Shown: positions 34,611 through 43,627 of the stretch, piece by piece
How the letters are laid out: the number at the start of each line of letters is the position of its first letter
Position numbering within the stretch: position 1 is the first letter of the stretch
Assembly (NCBI GenBank): GCA_951812975.1
Contig: CATOTC010000004.1
Span: 67,636-131,635, forward strand
Source: an uncultured Acidimicrobiales bacterium
GTDB taxonomy: Bacteria; Actinomycetota; Acidimicrobiia; Acidimicrobiales; Aldehydirespiratoraceae
DNA: 64,000 bases
Direction of reading: 5' to 3'
The notes under the pieces: model-generated
Seen by the model: the letters and a program-made list of their open reading frames with translations, nothing else
Database searches by the model: none
Told to the model about the DNA's origin: nothing
Program-made: the position numbers and the translations under genes

Positions 34611-35357
34611 CTATGCATCGGCGGTGCCGACCGCCACTTCCAGGCTCCTCAGTTCCGCCGGGGACAATTCCCGCCACTCCCCCGGCGCCAGCGACCGATC
34701 CACCAACGGTCCGATCCGGGTGCGCACCAGGCGAACCACCGGGCAACCGACCGCCTCGCACATCCTTCGCACCTGACGGTTCCGTCCCTCATGGATGATG
34801 ATCTTGACGAGGTCTGCTTCAACGCGGACCACCCGGGCCGGCGCGGTGGGACCATCGTCGAGGGTGACGCCCTCACGCAGACGGCGCAGCGCGGAACGGC
34901 TGGGGTTGTGACGAAGGTGTGCCAGGTACTCCTTCTCAACGCCGTGGGACGGGTGGGTCAACCGCTGGGTCATCTCCCCGTCGTTGGTCAACAGCAGGAG
35001 ACCCTCGGTCTCACCGTCGAGGCGACCCACCGGGAACACCCGCGGCTCGCCAGGGACCAGATCGATCACAGTCCGGCGGCCCTGCGGGTCATGCGCGGTG
35101 CTGATCACCCCGGCCGGTTTGTTCAACAGGTAGTGCACCAGAGATGGACGCACCCCGACGACCACACCGTCGACAGCAACCTCGTCACGATTCACGTCCA
35201 CTCGGCGGCCCAGGACCGCCACGTCCCCGTCCACAGTGACACGACTCTGCGCGATGAGCTCCTCACATGCCCGCCGACTGCCGAACCCGTGCCGGGCCAA
35301 CACCTTCTGGAGCCGCTCCGGAGCCCCCTCAGCCCCCGTCGGCTCCACCGGTCTCAT
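34611..35357 (-). CDS. rluB: Ribosomal large-subunit pseudouridine synthase B
   Basis: 248 residues from the ATG at 35357, overlapping scpB by 29 bp; an ATG at 35384 is possible. An S4 RNA-binding domain (RLQKVLARHGFGSRRACEELI) is followed by the RluB/E/F catalytic domain with PVGRLDGETEGLLLLTNDG, whose Asp is the nucleophile, and HEGRNRQVRRMCEAVG. It modifies a uridine in helix 89-93 of 23S rRNA. Its position after scpA-scpB is the standard bacterial order. Confidence 0.92.
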   Translation of the reverse strand: MRPVEPTGAEGAPERLQKVLARHGFGSRRACEELIAQSRVTVDGDVAVLGRRVDVNRDEVAVDGVVVGVRPSLVHYLLNKPAGVISTAHDPQGRRTVIDLVPGEPRVFPVGRLDGETEGLLLLTNDGEMTQRLTHPSHGVEKEYLAHLRHNPSRSALRRLREGVTLDDGPTAPARVVRVEADLVKIIIHEGRNRQVRRMCEAVGCPVVRLVRTRIGPLVDRSLAPGEWRELSPAELRSLEVAVGTADA

Positions 35358-35964
35358 CGTCTTCGCCGGTCGGTCGAGGATCATCGAACAGTTCGTCCTC
35401 GGGCACTACGTGAAGGCCCCGCTCCAAGGCCTCGACCACCTCGGTGGTCGGGAAGAACTCCCCGAGCGGCGCCAGCTCGCTCACCGAGTCGATGCCCATC
35501 CGTTCAAGAAACGCCGGGGTGGTCCCGTACAGAACTGCTTGGCCAGGTCCCGGGTCGCGGGCCACCTCGTCGATGTAACCCCGAACCTGCAGGGTTCGCA
35601 CCACGCCATCGACATTGACACCGCGGATCGAAGCTATCTGATTGCGCGACACCGGTTGCTTGTAGGCGACGACGGCAAGGGTCTCGAGCGCAGCCGCGGA
35701 CAGGCGCGACGACTGGCCCTCGAGCACATAGCGTTCGACATAGGGGGTCTGCTCGACTGCAGTCTGGTAGCGGTATCCACCAGCCACCCGCTTGAGGACG
35801 AAGCCGCGGCCCTCCGCCTCGTACTGGTCGGCCAAGTCGCCGCACAACGCTTCGATCTCGATCGGCGTGGACCCAACGAGTTGGGCCAGCAACTCGGGCG
35901 GCAAGGGTTCCTCTGCAACCAGCAGAATCGCTTCGACCGCAGCCGGGACGTGATCTTCAGCCAT
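35329..35964 (-). CDS. scpB: Segregation and condensation protein B
   Basis: 211 residues from the ATG at 35964; a TTG two codons earlier is possible. Two winged-helix domains are visible: AVEAILLVAEEPLPPELLAQL and SAAALETLAVVAYKQPVSRNQI followed by VRTLQVRGYI. ScpB dimers bind ScpA and SMC in chromosome segregation. The acidic GEDDETGG tail overlaps the start of rluB. Confidence 0.93.
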   Translation of the reverse strand: MAEDHVPAAVEAILLVAEEPLPPELLAQLVGSTPIEIEALCGDLADQYEAEGRGFVLKRVAGGYRYQTAVEQTPYVERYVLEGQSSRLSAAALETLAVVAYKQPVSRNQIASIRGVNVDGVVRTLQVRGYIDEVARDPGPGQAVLYGTTPAFLERMGIDSVSELAPLGEFFPTTEVVEALERGLHVVPEDELFDDPRPTGEDDETGGADGG

Positions 35965-35985
35965 TGTCAACCCGCTCCCAACTGA

Positions 35986-36765
35986 TCAGCCTTCATAGTC
36001 GTCGACGCCGATCACACCGACCGACTCAGCCGCTCCACCCTGCCAGACGATTGAGATGTCTCCGAAGGTCTTGGACTGTTCGAGCTCCACGATCCCACGT
36101 TTGAACAATTCCAGCAGCGCCAGGAAGTAGACGACCACCTCAATGCGGTCAACCAGTTCGGAGGTGATCTGACGGAAAGTCATGCGACCGTGCCGAGGAA
36201 GTTCCTCCACCAGTTCGCCCACCACCTTCGCCACGGTGATCTTGATCGGGCTGATGTGTGAGAGGTCGACTCGCACCACCGGCTTGGGCGCTGTTGCCCG
36301 GCCATAGGCGGCTCGCAGATCCTCGAGGGTGGTGTTGCGCAACAGGTCGGGGGCGAGACCGATGAAATGGTCTTCAACCGGCCCGACACGTCGAGGATAG
36401 GACCGCGCGGCATCAGCGGAGAGGCTGCGCAGAACCGCAGCCGCATCCTTGAACACCTTGCATTCGATCAACCGTGCCAGCAGCAGGTCGCGCTCCTCCC
36501 AGAGGCCGAGTTCATCGTCGAGGTCGATCGCGCTGTCCTCGGGGAGCAGGCGACGAGTCTTCAACTCCACGAGCGTCGCGGCTATCAGCAGAAACTCGGT
36601 CGCCACCTCGAGGTCCCGCCGCTCTATGGCTTCGATCTGCTGCAGGTAGGCATCGACGATCTCGCTCAGGTTGACGTCGTACAGCTCGACTTGCTGCTTC
36701 AGGATCAGATGCAGCAACAAGTCGAACGGGCCTTCGAAAACGGGAGTCTGCACCTCGTACGGCAT
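35986..36765 (-). CDS. scpA: Segregation and condensation protein A
   Basis: 259 residues from the ATG at 36765, giving VQTPVFEGPFDLLLHLI, the classic kleisin N-terminus that binds the SMC neck. TEFLLIAATLVELKTRRLLP is the conserved second segment, and the C-terminal winged helix (VYFLALLELFKRG) would bind the SMC head. The chosen start fits a TAAGCT hexamer 7 nt upstream; the frame extends further but without a signal. It heads scpA-scpB-rluB and is divergent from trpS. Confidence 0.94.
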   Translation of the reverse strand: MPYEVQTPVFEGPFDLLLHLILKQQVELYDVNLSEIVDAYLQQIEAIERRDLEVATEFLLIAATLVELKTRRLLPEDSAIDLDDELGLWEERDLLLARLIECKVFKDAAAVLRSLSADAARSYPRRVGPVEDHFIGLAPDLLRNTTLEDLRAAYGRATAPKPVVRVDLSHISPIKITVAKVVGELVEELPRHGRMTFRQITSELVDRIEVVVYFLALLELFKRGIVELEQSKTFGDISIVWQGGAAESVGVIGVDDYEG

Positions 36766-36772
36766 CGGAATT

Positions 36773-36778
36773 AGCTTA
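36773..36778 (-). promoter_or_regulatory. -10 element of scpA
   Basis: TAAGCT on the minus strand, 7 nt from the ATG. Confidence 0.5.
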
Positions 36779-36843
36779 GAACGCGAACGGAATGAACAGC
36801 GGGTTATACCGGCGGTTGACATGGCGAAGGCGGTCAGGGCGCG

Positions 36844-36849
36844 TAGCCT
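36844..36849 (+). promoter_or_regulatory. -10 element of trpS
   Basis: TAGCCT with 8 nt to the ATG at 36858. Confidence 0.5.
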
Positions 36850-36857
36850 GCGCTCCT

Positions 36858-37841
36858 ATGAGACGCGTTTTGTCCGGCATCCAGCCCACGGGCCAGCTCC
36901 ATCTCGGCAACTACCTCGGCGCCGTTCGCAACTGGGCGAGGATGCAGCACTCCACAGACGCCTTCTTCTGCATAGTCGACCTGCACTCGATCACCATCCC
37001 CCAACAATCCGGCGTGATTGGCAGAGAGTCGCTGCGGCTCGCCCAGATGTTGATAGCAGCCGGTCTGGACCCCGACGTCTGCACCCTGTTCGTGCAGAGC
37101 CACCTGCACGAACACACCGAATGCGCCTGGCTGCTCGAATGCACCGCGTCGTTCGGGGAGCTCTCCCGAATGGCCCAGTTCAAGGACAAGTCCGACCGCC
37201 AGGAGTTCATCTCCGCCGGCCTGTTCACCTATCCGGCGCTGCAAGCGGCCGACATCCTGCTCTATGACACCAACGAAGTGCCGGTAGGAGCCGACCAGCG
37301 TCAACACATTGAACTGACCCGCGACATCGCCGAGCGGTTCAACTACCGCTACGGCGAGACCTTCGTGCTGCCCACCGCAGTGATTCCAAGTGCCGGGGCG
37401 CGGGTCATGGACCTCCAAAGGCCCAACGACAAGATGTCCAAGTCTCTCAACTCACCCAAGGGAACGATCGATCTGCTCGACGACCCCGCCCAGATTCAAA
37501 AGAAGATACGCAGCGCGGTCACCGACAACGACGCGGAGGTTCGCTTCGATATCGACAGCAAGCCCGGAGTGAGCAATCTCCTGTCGATACTCGGTGCCGC
37601 AACCGACAACAGTCCCGAAGACCTGGCCGACGAGTACCACCAGTACGGGCCTCTCAAAGCAGACACTGCTGAAGCGGTCGCGGCTCTGCTCGCCCCGGTG
37701 CAGGCCCGGTTCGCCGAACTTGAGGCCGACCCCGCAGAGACCATGAGACTACTGAGAACCGGTGCCGACAAGGCCCGCGCCATAGCCGCCGCGACCTTGG
37801 CAAGAGCCAAATCCAACATCGGCTTCCTCCCCGAGGACTGA
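36858..37841 (+). CDS. trpS: Tryptophanyl-tRNA synthetase
   Basis: 327 residues, the normal size, from the ATG at 36858 (MRRVLSGIQPTGQLHLGNYLG). The HIGH signature is HLGN; KMSKS is present exactly as KMSKS after PNDK. VDLHSIT and DILLYDTNEVPVGADQRQH are the tryptophan pocket and dimer parts. It charges tRNA-Trp. The gene converges on the HD-domain gene and is followed immediately by three iterated 18-bp repeat units. Confidence 0.96.
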   Translation: MRRVLSGIQPTGQLHLGNYLGAVRNWARMQHSTDAFFCIVDLHSITIPQQSGVIGRESLRLAQMLIAAGLDPDVCTLFVQSHLHEHTECAWLLECTASFGELSRMAQFKDKSDRQEFISAGLFTYPALQAADILLYDTNEVPVGADQRQHIELTRDIAERFNYRYGETFVLPTAVIPSAGARVMDLQRPNDKMSKSLNSPKGTIDLLDDPAQIQKKIRSAVTDNDAEVRFDIDSKPGVSNLLSILGAATDNSPEDLADEYHQYGPLKADTAEAVAALLAPVQARFAELEADPAETMRLLRTGADKARAIAAATLARAKSNIGFLPED

Positions 37842-37850
37842 GCAGCACCC

Positions 37851-37970
37851 TGCGGCCCAGCGGCCCGCCCGTGGCCCAGCGGCCCGTAGCGCAGCGAACA
37901 AGAGCGGGGTAGCGCGCAGCGAACAAGAGCGGAGGCAGAACGCAGCGAACAAGAGCGGGGGTAGAGCGCA
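37851..37970 (+). repeat. Post-stop repeated element, copy B (three units)
   Basis: After the trpS stop come GGCCCAGCGGCCCG-type blocks and then CGCAGCGAACAAGAGCGG three times (about 37890, 37915 and 37941, spaced 25-27 bp). The blocks match those after trmA and tyrS in order and orientation relative to the upstream gene. Confidence 0.75.
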
Positions 37971-37997
37971 ATCCGCGCAGGTTCTAGTCATTGTCTT

Positions 37998-38546
37998 CTA
38001 GTCGTTGTCGAATTCGTGGAGAACCCGGGCGATCTCTGCCGGCAGCGTCCAGGAGTCCGCAGGCCTGTGGTGCTCAGACGCCCAGGCGACCGTGCGCGGA
38101 TCGCTTCGCGCTCCGCGCAGCAGCTCCGCGCCGAACTCGGGATGGTTGAGATAGCGGCCCACCCTGCCCCGACAGCCGTCGCGGTCGATCCAACCGGTGA
38201 CACGATCAGCACCGAGAACCTTGGCTACAACGGTGGCACATACCCGGCCCGCGGTGCCGAGACCCGACTCGATCTTGCCGATGTCGTGCAACAGTGCGGA
38301 CGCCAGCACCCATCTCGTGTCCTCGTTGATCGGTGCGCCTTCAATGAACTCCTCGCCGGCAAGCTCACGCTCAACTCGGCGGGCTACCGAAGCACTGTGC
38401 CGACGGTCAGGCGCATACTGCCTCGCCCACAACTCGTACTCACTGCGTGACAGGACAGCCTCGACCCAGGCGCGGTCGACCTCGGTCGGTCCGCCTCGCT
38501 GCACCGACGCAAAGAACCGCCGAACCAGATGCGTCAACTCGCCCAT
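37998..38546 (-). CDS. HD-domain phosphohydrolase-like protein
   Basis: 182 residues from the ATG at 38546 overlapping the xerD stop (ATGA). The HD metal site is visible: RRHSASVARRVE, then SALLHDIGKIESGLG with the His-Asp pair, and a later ASEHHRPADSW His. Such proteins hydrolyse nucleotides or cyclic nucleotides; the specific substrate is unknown. It is the last gene of the korA-xerD cluster. Confidence 0.75.
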   Translation of the reverse strand: MGELTHLVRRFFASVQRGGPTEVDRAWVEAVLSRSEYELWARQYAPDRRHSASVARRVERELAGEEFIEGAPINEDTRWVLASALLHDIGKIESGLGTAGRVCATVVAKVLGADRVTGWIDRDGCRGRVGRYLNHPEFGAELLRGARSDPRTVAWASEHHRPADSWTLPAEIARVLHEFDND

Positions 38547-39520
38547 CAGCTCGCACCAGTGGCCCGCGGGTGAGCCGCGCGGTACACGTTCATCAAGCGC
38601 TCGATCGAGACCTTCGTATAGATCTGGGTCGTGGAGATCGATGCGTGGCCGAGCAGTTCCTGGACAGTCCGGATGTCTGCACCATGATCCAACATGTGCG
38701 TGGCACAACAGTGGCGCAGCACATGGGGCGAGAGTCTTGCGCCGAGGCCCACCTCTGTGGCGTAGCGGCGCACAACCCCCCAGGCGCCCTGACGGGACAG
38801 TCGAGAACCTCTCCGGTTGAGGAACACCGCATCGGCATCGCTGCGACGAGCCCAGCGTTCCGGTTCCATTTCCGGGCGTCCCTGAGGCTCGAACCACTGC
38901 CGCAGTGCCGCAGCCGCGTGTCGTCCGACCGGCACGATGCGTTCGGTGCCCCCCTTGCCCACAAGACGCATGAGTCCGTCGTGCAGATCAATGTCGGCCA
39001 GAGACAGGCTCACCAACTCCGAGACCCGTGCCCCAGTGCCGTAGAGCGTCTCGAGGATCGCCCGATCGCGCCGCGCCACCCGATCATCACCCACGACCGC
39101 GTCGATCACCGAAGCGACTTCGGCAACGGTCAGCGCCTTGGGAAGCCCTCGGGGCACCTGGGGGATCTCCACATCGACTGCAGGGTCGTCGAGCCGCTTC
39201 TCCTCGGCAACCAGGAACCGGTGCAGACCCCTCACCGCGACCAGGGTTCGCTTCACAGAGGACAACGCCAACCCCGACCCGACCAGCACATGAACGAACG
39301 CCACGATGTCGTCGCTGGTGGCCGTCGCCATGTCCACACCCCGGCGGCCGAGGTGGGCGTGATAACGAAGCAGGTCGCGGCGATAGGACTCAAGGGTGTT
39401 GGCGGCACGGCCCTTCTCGACCACCAGCCAGGCTAGGAAATCCTCTGCGTTCTCTTCGAGGACCACCGATTGCACATCCTCAGCGGTGCTGGGTGCCCCT
39501 CCGACGCTCGGCGAGGCCAT
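38546..39520 (-). CDS. xerD: Tyrosine recombinase XerD-like
   Basis: 324 residues from an ATG. The SAM-like N-domain (FLAWLVVEKGRAANTLESYRRDL) is followed by the catalytic domain with GTGARVSELVSL (first Arg), SPHVLRHCCATHML (His-x-x-Arg), LGHASISTTQIYTKV (second His and the Tyr nucleophile). Position between nudix and an HD gene in the recN-pyrG-xerD cluster supports the chromosome-dimer resolution role over a mobile-element integrase. Confidence 0.9.
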   Translation of the reverse strand: MASPSVGGAPSTAEDVQSVVLEENAEDFLAWLVVEKGRAANTLESYRRDLLRYHAHLGRRGVDMATATSDDIVAFVHVLVGSGLALSSVKRTLVAVRGLHRFLVAEEKRLDDPAVDVEIPQVPRGLPKALTVAEVASVIDAVVGDDRVARRDRAILETLYGTGARVSELVSLSLADIDLHDGLMRLVGKGGTERIVPVGRHAAAALRQWFEPQGRPEMEPERWARRSDADAVFLNRRGSRLSRQGAWGVVRRYATEVGLGARLSPHVLRHCCATHMLDHGADIRTVQELLGHASISTTQIYTKVSIERLMNVYRAAHPRATGAS

Positions 39521-39523
39521 TGG

Positions 39524-40087
39524 TCACCGGCCCAGACGGCGTAGTGTCATCATCAGCCCGATCACCGTCTTGGCGTCTTGAATCTCCCCGGAGGACACGG
39601 CGGCAACCACGTCGTCGAGCGCCAGACGTTCAATGGACATGTGCTGTTCCTCGGGACCCTGGGGATCGATCGGTGCCTTCTCCAACTCGGAGGCCAGGAA
39701 GACGTACGAGTACTCGTCGCAGAAGCCGACCGAGTTGTAGAAGGTCGCCAGCTGCACCAACGAACCGGCCGAGTAACCGATCTCCTCGATCAGTTCGCGC
39801 TCCGCGGTCGCTTCGGGGGACTCACCGGGAACATCCCGCTTCCCCGCAGGAATCTCCAACATCTCGGAGTCGGCGGCGGGTCGATACTGCCGGACCAGAA
39901 TCACCTCTTCGCCGATCACGGGCACGACCGACACGGCGCCGGGATGGCGCACGATCTCGCGCTGGACCACCCCGCCGTCGGGGGTCTCCAACTCTCCGGA
40001 AACGACCGTGACGAGCGCCCCGCGGTAAACGACCCGCTCGCTCAATCCACGAAATCCCGATGGGGACCGTGGACGGCGACCGGTCAC
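39524..40087 (-). CDS. NUDIX hydrolase, ADP-ribose pyrophosphatase type
   Basis: 187 residues from a GTG overlapping the pyrG stop (GTGA). The nudix box is complete: [24 protein letters not shown]. The preceding [21 protein letters not shown] is the ADP-ribose pyrophosphatase pattern. It likely cleaves ADP-ribose to AMP and ribose 5-phosphate. The pyrG-nudix-xerD order is conserved in many Gram-positive genomes. Confidence 0.9.
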   Translation of the reverse strand: MTGRRPRSPSGFRGLSERVVYRGALVTVVSGELETPDGGVVQREIVRHPGAVSVVPVIGEEVILVRQYRPAADSEMLEIPAGKRDVPGESPEATAERELIEEIGYSAGSLVQLATFYNSVGFCDEYSYVFLASELEKAPIDPQGPEEQHMSIERLALDDVVAAVSSGEIQDAKTVIGLMMTLRRLGR

Positions 40088-41784
40088 GACTTCTCAGCGG
40101 CTGCCAAGTCGGCGTCGACCCCGGGCCCATCAACATTGGGTTCATCAATAATGGATTCAACAACATTGGGCAGTTGCGGATTCCGACCTGCAGCACGGTC
40201 GAGAGCCGCTGCGACAAAGGTGCGGAACAGCGGCGCAGGGCGGTCCGGGCGGCTCTTGAACTCGGGATGGGCCTGAGTACCGATCCAATACGGATGGTTC
40301 TCCAACTCGATGAACTCAACGAGCCGGCCGTCTGGAGACTCGCCGCTGAGCGTGAGGTCGCTCTGCTCGAAGCGCTTGCGGTACTTGGGGTTGAACTCGT
40401 ATCGATGCCGATGCCGCTCAGACACCACCTCCTCACCGTAGGCCAGTGCAACCCTCGAACCTGCGGAAAGTTGGGCGACATAGGCACCTAGCCGCATCGT
40501 GCCCCCCATATCGGTCACGTCACGCTGGCTCTCCATCAGGTCGATGACCGGATGACGGGTCCGGGGGTCGAACTCGGTCGAGTTCGCGCCGGTGAGGTTC
40601 AACGCATTGCGAGCGTACTCGATGGTCATCACCTGCATTCCGAGGCACAGACCCAGACACGGAACGTTGTGCTCGCGTGCGTAAGCGGCTGCCGCGATCT
40701 TGCCCTCGATGCCCCGTTCTCCGAACCCTCCGGGGATGACGATGCCGTCGAGATCCCTCAATCGCCCGGCCGCCAACAGGCCCTCGGCCTCTTCAGCCTG
40801 CACCCATTCGAGATCTATCTCGGCGCCATGATGGATCCCCGCATGGTTGAGCGCCTCGACCACCGACAGATACGCGTCGGGGAGGCTGACGTACTTGCCG
40901 ATGACACCGATGCGAACCGGTGTGGAAGCCGCCTTCACCCGGGCCACGAGCTGATTCCAAGCTTCGAAGTCCAAAGTGTGGTCGTCGAGCCCCAGAAGTC
41001 TGCAGACATGGTCGTCGAGCCCTTCCTCGTGAAGCACGACGGGGATCTCATAGAGGCTCGCTGCGTCGGCCGCATTGACGACACCCTCGAGCGGCACATC
41101 GCAGAGGTTCGAGATCTTGCGCCTCAGATCGATGCTGATCGGGTCGTCGGAGCGGCACACGATCGCATCGGGTTGGATGCCGCGACTGCGAAGCTCAGTC
41201 ACCGAGTGCTGCGTGGGCTTGGTCTTCTGCTCCGAGGACGGGCCGATGAACGGAACCAGTGTGACATGGACGTAGAGCACGTTCTCACGGCCCACGTCCA
41301 GACGGAACTGCCGGACAGCTTCAAGGAACGGGAGTATCTCGATGTCGCCGACCGTGCCGCCCACCTCGGTGATAACCACATCCACCTCATCGGATGCGAG
41401 CCGTGTGATCCGCCTCTTTATCTCATCGGTGATATGGGGGATCACCTGGACGGTTCGACCCAGGTAGTCGCCACGCCGTTCCGCGGCAATCACCGACGAG
41501 TAGATAGACCCGGTGGTGGAATTGGAGTCCTGAGTGAGATTCTCGTCGATGAAACGCTCATAGTGGCCGAGGTCGAGGTCGGTCTCTCCGCCGTCGTCGG
41601 TGACGAACACCTCGCCGTGCTCGAACGGGTTCATCGTGCCGGGGTCGATGTTGAGGTACGGGTCGAGCTTCTGCATGGTGACCCTGAGACCTCTGGCCTT
41701 CAGAAGGCGGCCGAGGGAACTTCCGGTGAGCCCCTTGCCGAGCCCACTGACCACTCCTCCCGTCACGAAGATGTGCTTCGTCAT
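40084..41784 (-). CDS. pyrG: CTP synthase
   Basis: 566 residues from an ATG. The synthetase domain opens with [20 protein letters not shown] and includes [11 protein letters not shown] and the [17 protein letters not shown] segment. The class I glutamine amidotransferase domain has the nucleophile in [10 protein letters not shown] and the His-Glu pair in THPEF-like AHPEFKSRP. It aminates UTP to CTP with glutamine. The start overlaps a small open frame that connects it to recN; a TAAGTT hexamer 9 nt upstream lies inside that frame and is a weaker promoter candidate. Confidence 0.96.
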   Translation of the reverse strand: MTKHIFVTGGVVSGLGKGLTGSSLGRLLKARGLRVTMQKLDPYLNIDPGTMNPFEHGEVFVTDDGGETDLDLGHYERFIDENLTQDSNSTTGSIYSSVIAAERRGDYLGRTVQVIPHITDEIKRRITRLASDEVDVVITEVGGTVGDIEILPFLEAVRQFRLDVGRENVLYVHVTLVPFIGPSSEQKTKPTQHSVTELRSRGIQPDAIVCRSDDPISIDLRRKISNLCDVPLEGVVNAADAASLYEIPVVLHEEGLDDHVCRLLGLDDHTLDFEAWNQLVARVKAASTPVRIGVIGKYVSLPDAYLSVVEALNHAGIHHGAEIDLEWVQAEEAEGLLAAGRLRDLDGIVIPGGFGERGIEGKIAAAAYAREHNVPCLGLCLGMQVMTIEYARNALNLTGANSTEFDPRTRHPVIDLMESQRDVTDMGGTMRLGAYVAQLSAGSRVALAYGEEVVSERHRHRYEFNPKYRKRFEQSDLTLSGESPDGRLVEFIELENHPYWIGTQAHPEFKSRPDRPAPLFRTFVAAALDRAAGRNPQLPNVVESIIDEPNVDGPGVDADLAAAEKS

Positions 41785-41924
41785 CGGGAACTCAACTTAT
41801 CCAAATCCGGACCGAAAGGCGCGCATGGAGTGCTTTCGCCGGGCGCAGCCGGAGCCGCGGCAGCATCAACGGCTGTGCCATCGCCAAGCGCAGCCGGAGC
41901 CGCGGCTGGAGTCGGGGACGACAT
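41781..41924 (-). CDS. Possible 47-residue Ala/Pro-rich mini-gene between recN and pyrG
   Basis: The ATG (41924-41922) shares a base with the recN stop (TGATG), and the TGA (41783-41781) overlaps the pyrG ATG (ATGA). The 47 codons begin [16 protein letters not shown] and contain two near-identical AAAPAA-G blocks from a 26-bp repeat; the end ([12 protein letters not shown]) is not repetitive. No family is known to me. Exact overlap at both ends makes chance less likely. It may relay ribosomes or encode a small protein. Confidence 0.45.
   Translation of the reverse strand: MSSPTPAAAPAALGDGTAVDAAAAPAAPGESTPCAPFGPDLDKLSSR
41836..41906. repeat. Two 26-bp repeats 45 bp apart
   Basis: 41836-41861 and 41881-41906 agree at 24 of 26 positions (core GCGCAGCCGGAGCCGCGGC). 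The 45-bp period keeps the minus-strand reading frame of the mini-gene. Confidence 0.85.
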
Positions 41925-43498
41925 CAGCGGTTGCGAGCATGGAGGAGTTCAACTGCGTGGCTGTGAGCCGCATCCGAGTCTGGAGAGCCCGAGAGCATCC
42001 GGCTCAACTCGACGATTCGCGACTCGTGGTCGAGCAATTGGGCGACACTGCGCGTCGCGCCGTCGACCTCGGTTTTGCTGACTCTGAGATGCTGGTCGGC
42101 AACCGCGGCAATCTGCGCCAAGTGGGTCACCACCAGCACCTGATGGTCCGTCGCCAACGCCGCTAGAGACTCAGCGACGGTATTCGCGGCTTCTCCACCA
42201 ATACCCGCATCAACCTCGTCGAACACCAGAGTCGGAGGTCCCACCGTGAGGACCATGCGCAGCGCCAGCATGGCTCGGGCCAACTCACCGCCCGAGGCAA
42301 CCTTGGTCAGCGGCGCAAGGTCATGGCCCGCGTTGGCCGCGAGCCACAGCGACACATCATCGCCGGCGGGACCGTCGACCCTGACCTCCAGCCTCGCGCC
42401 AGGCATCGCCAGACCCGCGAGGTTCACTTCAACCGCGGCAGCGAGCTGTGGCGCCGCGCCGCGCCGAGACTGCAACACCCTCGACTGCTCTTGAGCCAGT
42501 TCCTCTCGCAGCACAGCACAACGCTGGTCGAGGGCCGCGGCTCGCTGGTCATGGGATCGCAGCACCTCCAAGCGATCAGCGACGGTACGGCCGTAACTGG
42601 TGACCTCCGCCAGATCTGCACCGTACTTGCGCCGCAACTCTCGCAGCAGCGCCCGTCGATGTCTCAACACGGCGAGTTGTTCGGGATCGTCTTGAATCGA
42701 CTCGACACGATACCGCGCCTCTCCGGCGATGTCGCCCAGTTCTGCGACAACCGACCCCAGGCGTTCTTCGAGGTCAGCGAACGGCCCGCGGTTCTGGACC
42801 GTCGCTAGCGCCGTGGAGACCGCTTCAAGCGCCGCGGAGTCGGCATCGAGCAGGACGCTCACCCTCGCCGCGGCCTCACGATGAGCGCCCGCCTCGGCTA
42901 GGAGGTCTTCCTCCCGGTCGAGGCGGGCGTCCTCGTTCTCATCGGCAATGTCGGCAGCCTCGATCTCGTTGAGTTGATAGGCGAGCAGGTCGATCTCGCG
43001 TGCACGATCGCGTTCGTCACCGCCCAACTCCCCCAGCGCTGCTTCAGCAGCGCGCAGATCATCCCGCAACGACGCCACAGCGGCCGTGTCGATCTCACCG
43101 AAACGGTCCAGCGCCGCTCTCTGCACCGGGCCCTTCAGCAGAGACTGATGCGAGTGTTGTCCGTGGAGATCAACGAAATCGACGCCGTGGTCGGCCAAGG
43201 CACCGACCGTGGCGAGCCGACCGTCGATATACACGCGGGAACGGCCGTCACGCGGGACGACGCGGCGCACGACGAGTTCCCTGTCGCCGTCGACGAAACG
43301 ACCCTCGATCTCTGCTTCTGTGGCACCGGGCCGGACCAGCGCTGCATCGGCACGGCCACCGGTCAGCAGATCGATCGCGGTGACGATGAGCGTCTTGCCC
43401 GCGCCCGTCTCACCCGTGACCGCCGTCATCCCAGGCCCGAGCAGCAGGTTCACTTCATCGATCACGCCGAGATTGCGTACCACCAGTTCTGTCAACAC
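41924..43498 (-). CDS. recN: DNA repair protein RecN
   Basis: 524 residues from the GTG at 43498 (a TTG follows it). LVVRNLGVIDEVNL leads into the Walker A TGETGAGKTLIV; DFVDLHGQHSHQSLL precedes the long coiled-coil middle; LTKVASGGELARAMLAL is the ABC signature and LVFDEVDAGIGG the Walker B. The SMC-like ATPase joins DNA ends in recombinational repair. GGAG lies 8 nt before the GTG. It follows nadK by 129 bp. Confidence 0.94.
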   Translation of the reverse strand: MLTELVVRNLGVIDEVNLLLGPGMTAVTGETGAGKTLIVTAIDLLTGGRADAALVRPGATEAEIEGRFVDGDRELVVRRVVPRDGRSRVYIDGRLATVGALADHGVDFVDLHGQHSHQSLLKGPVQRAALDRFGEIDTAAVASLRDDLRAAEAALGELGGDERDRAREIDLLAYQLNEIEAADIADENEDARLDREEDLLAEAGAHREAAARVSVLLDADSAALEAVSTALATVQNRGPFADLEERLGSVVAELGDIAGEARYRVESIQDDPEQLAVLRHRRALLRELRRKYGADLAEVTSYGRTVADRLEVLRSHDQRAAALDQRCAVLREELAQEQSRVLQSRRGAAPQLAAAVEVNLAGLAMPGARLEVRVDGPAGDDVSLWLAANAGHDLAPLTKVASGGELARAMLALRMVLTVGPPTLVFDEVDAGIGGEAANTVAESLAALATDHQVLVVTHLAQIAAVADQHLRVSKTEVDGATRSVAQLLDHESRIVELSRMLSGSPDSDAAHSHAVELLHARNR

Positions 43499-43627
43499 AA
43501 TTCCGCTCCGCCTAATCCGCCTCGGGTTCTGCGTCTTCAACAATTCCTACATCGACACAGCAGCCATGGACACAGACATTCATATCAGCATCCGCAGCGG
43601 TTTCCGCGATGGCACCAGGGACCCGCT

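Noticed and set aside
37851-37970. CRISPR-like array because of three evenly spaced repeats
   Set aside because: The gaps between the 18-bp units are only 7-9 bp and themselves repetitive, and related units occur after other genes.
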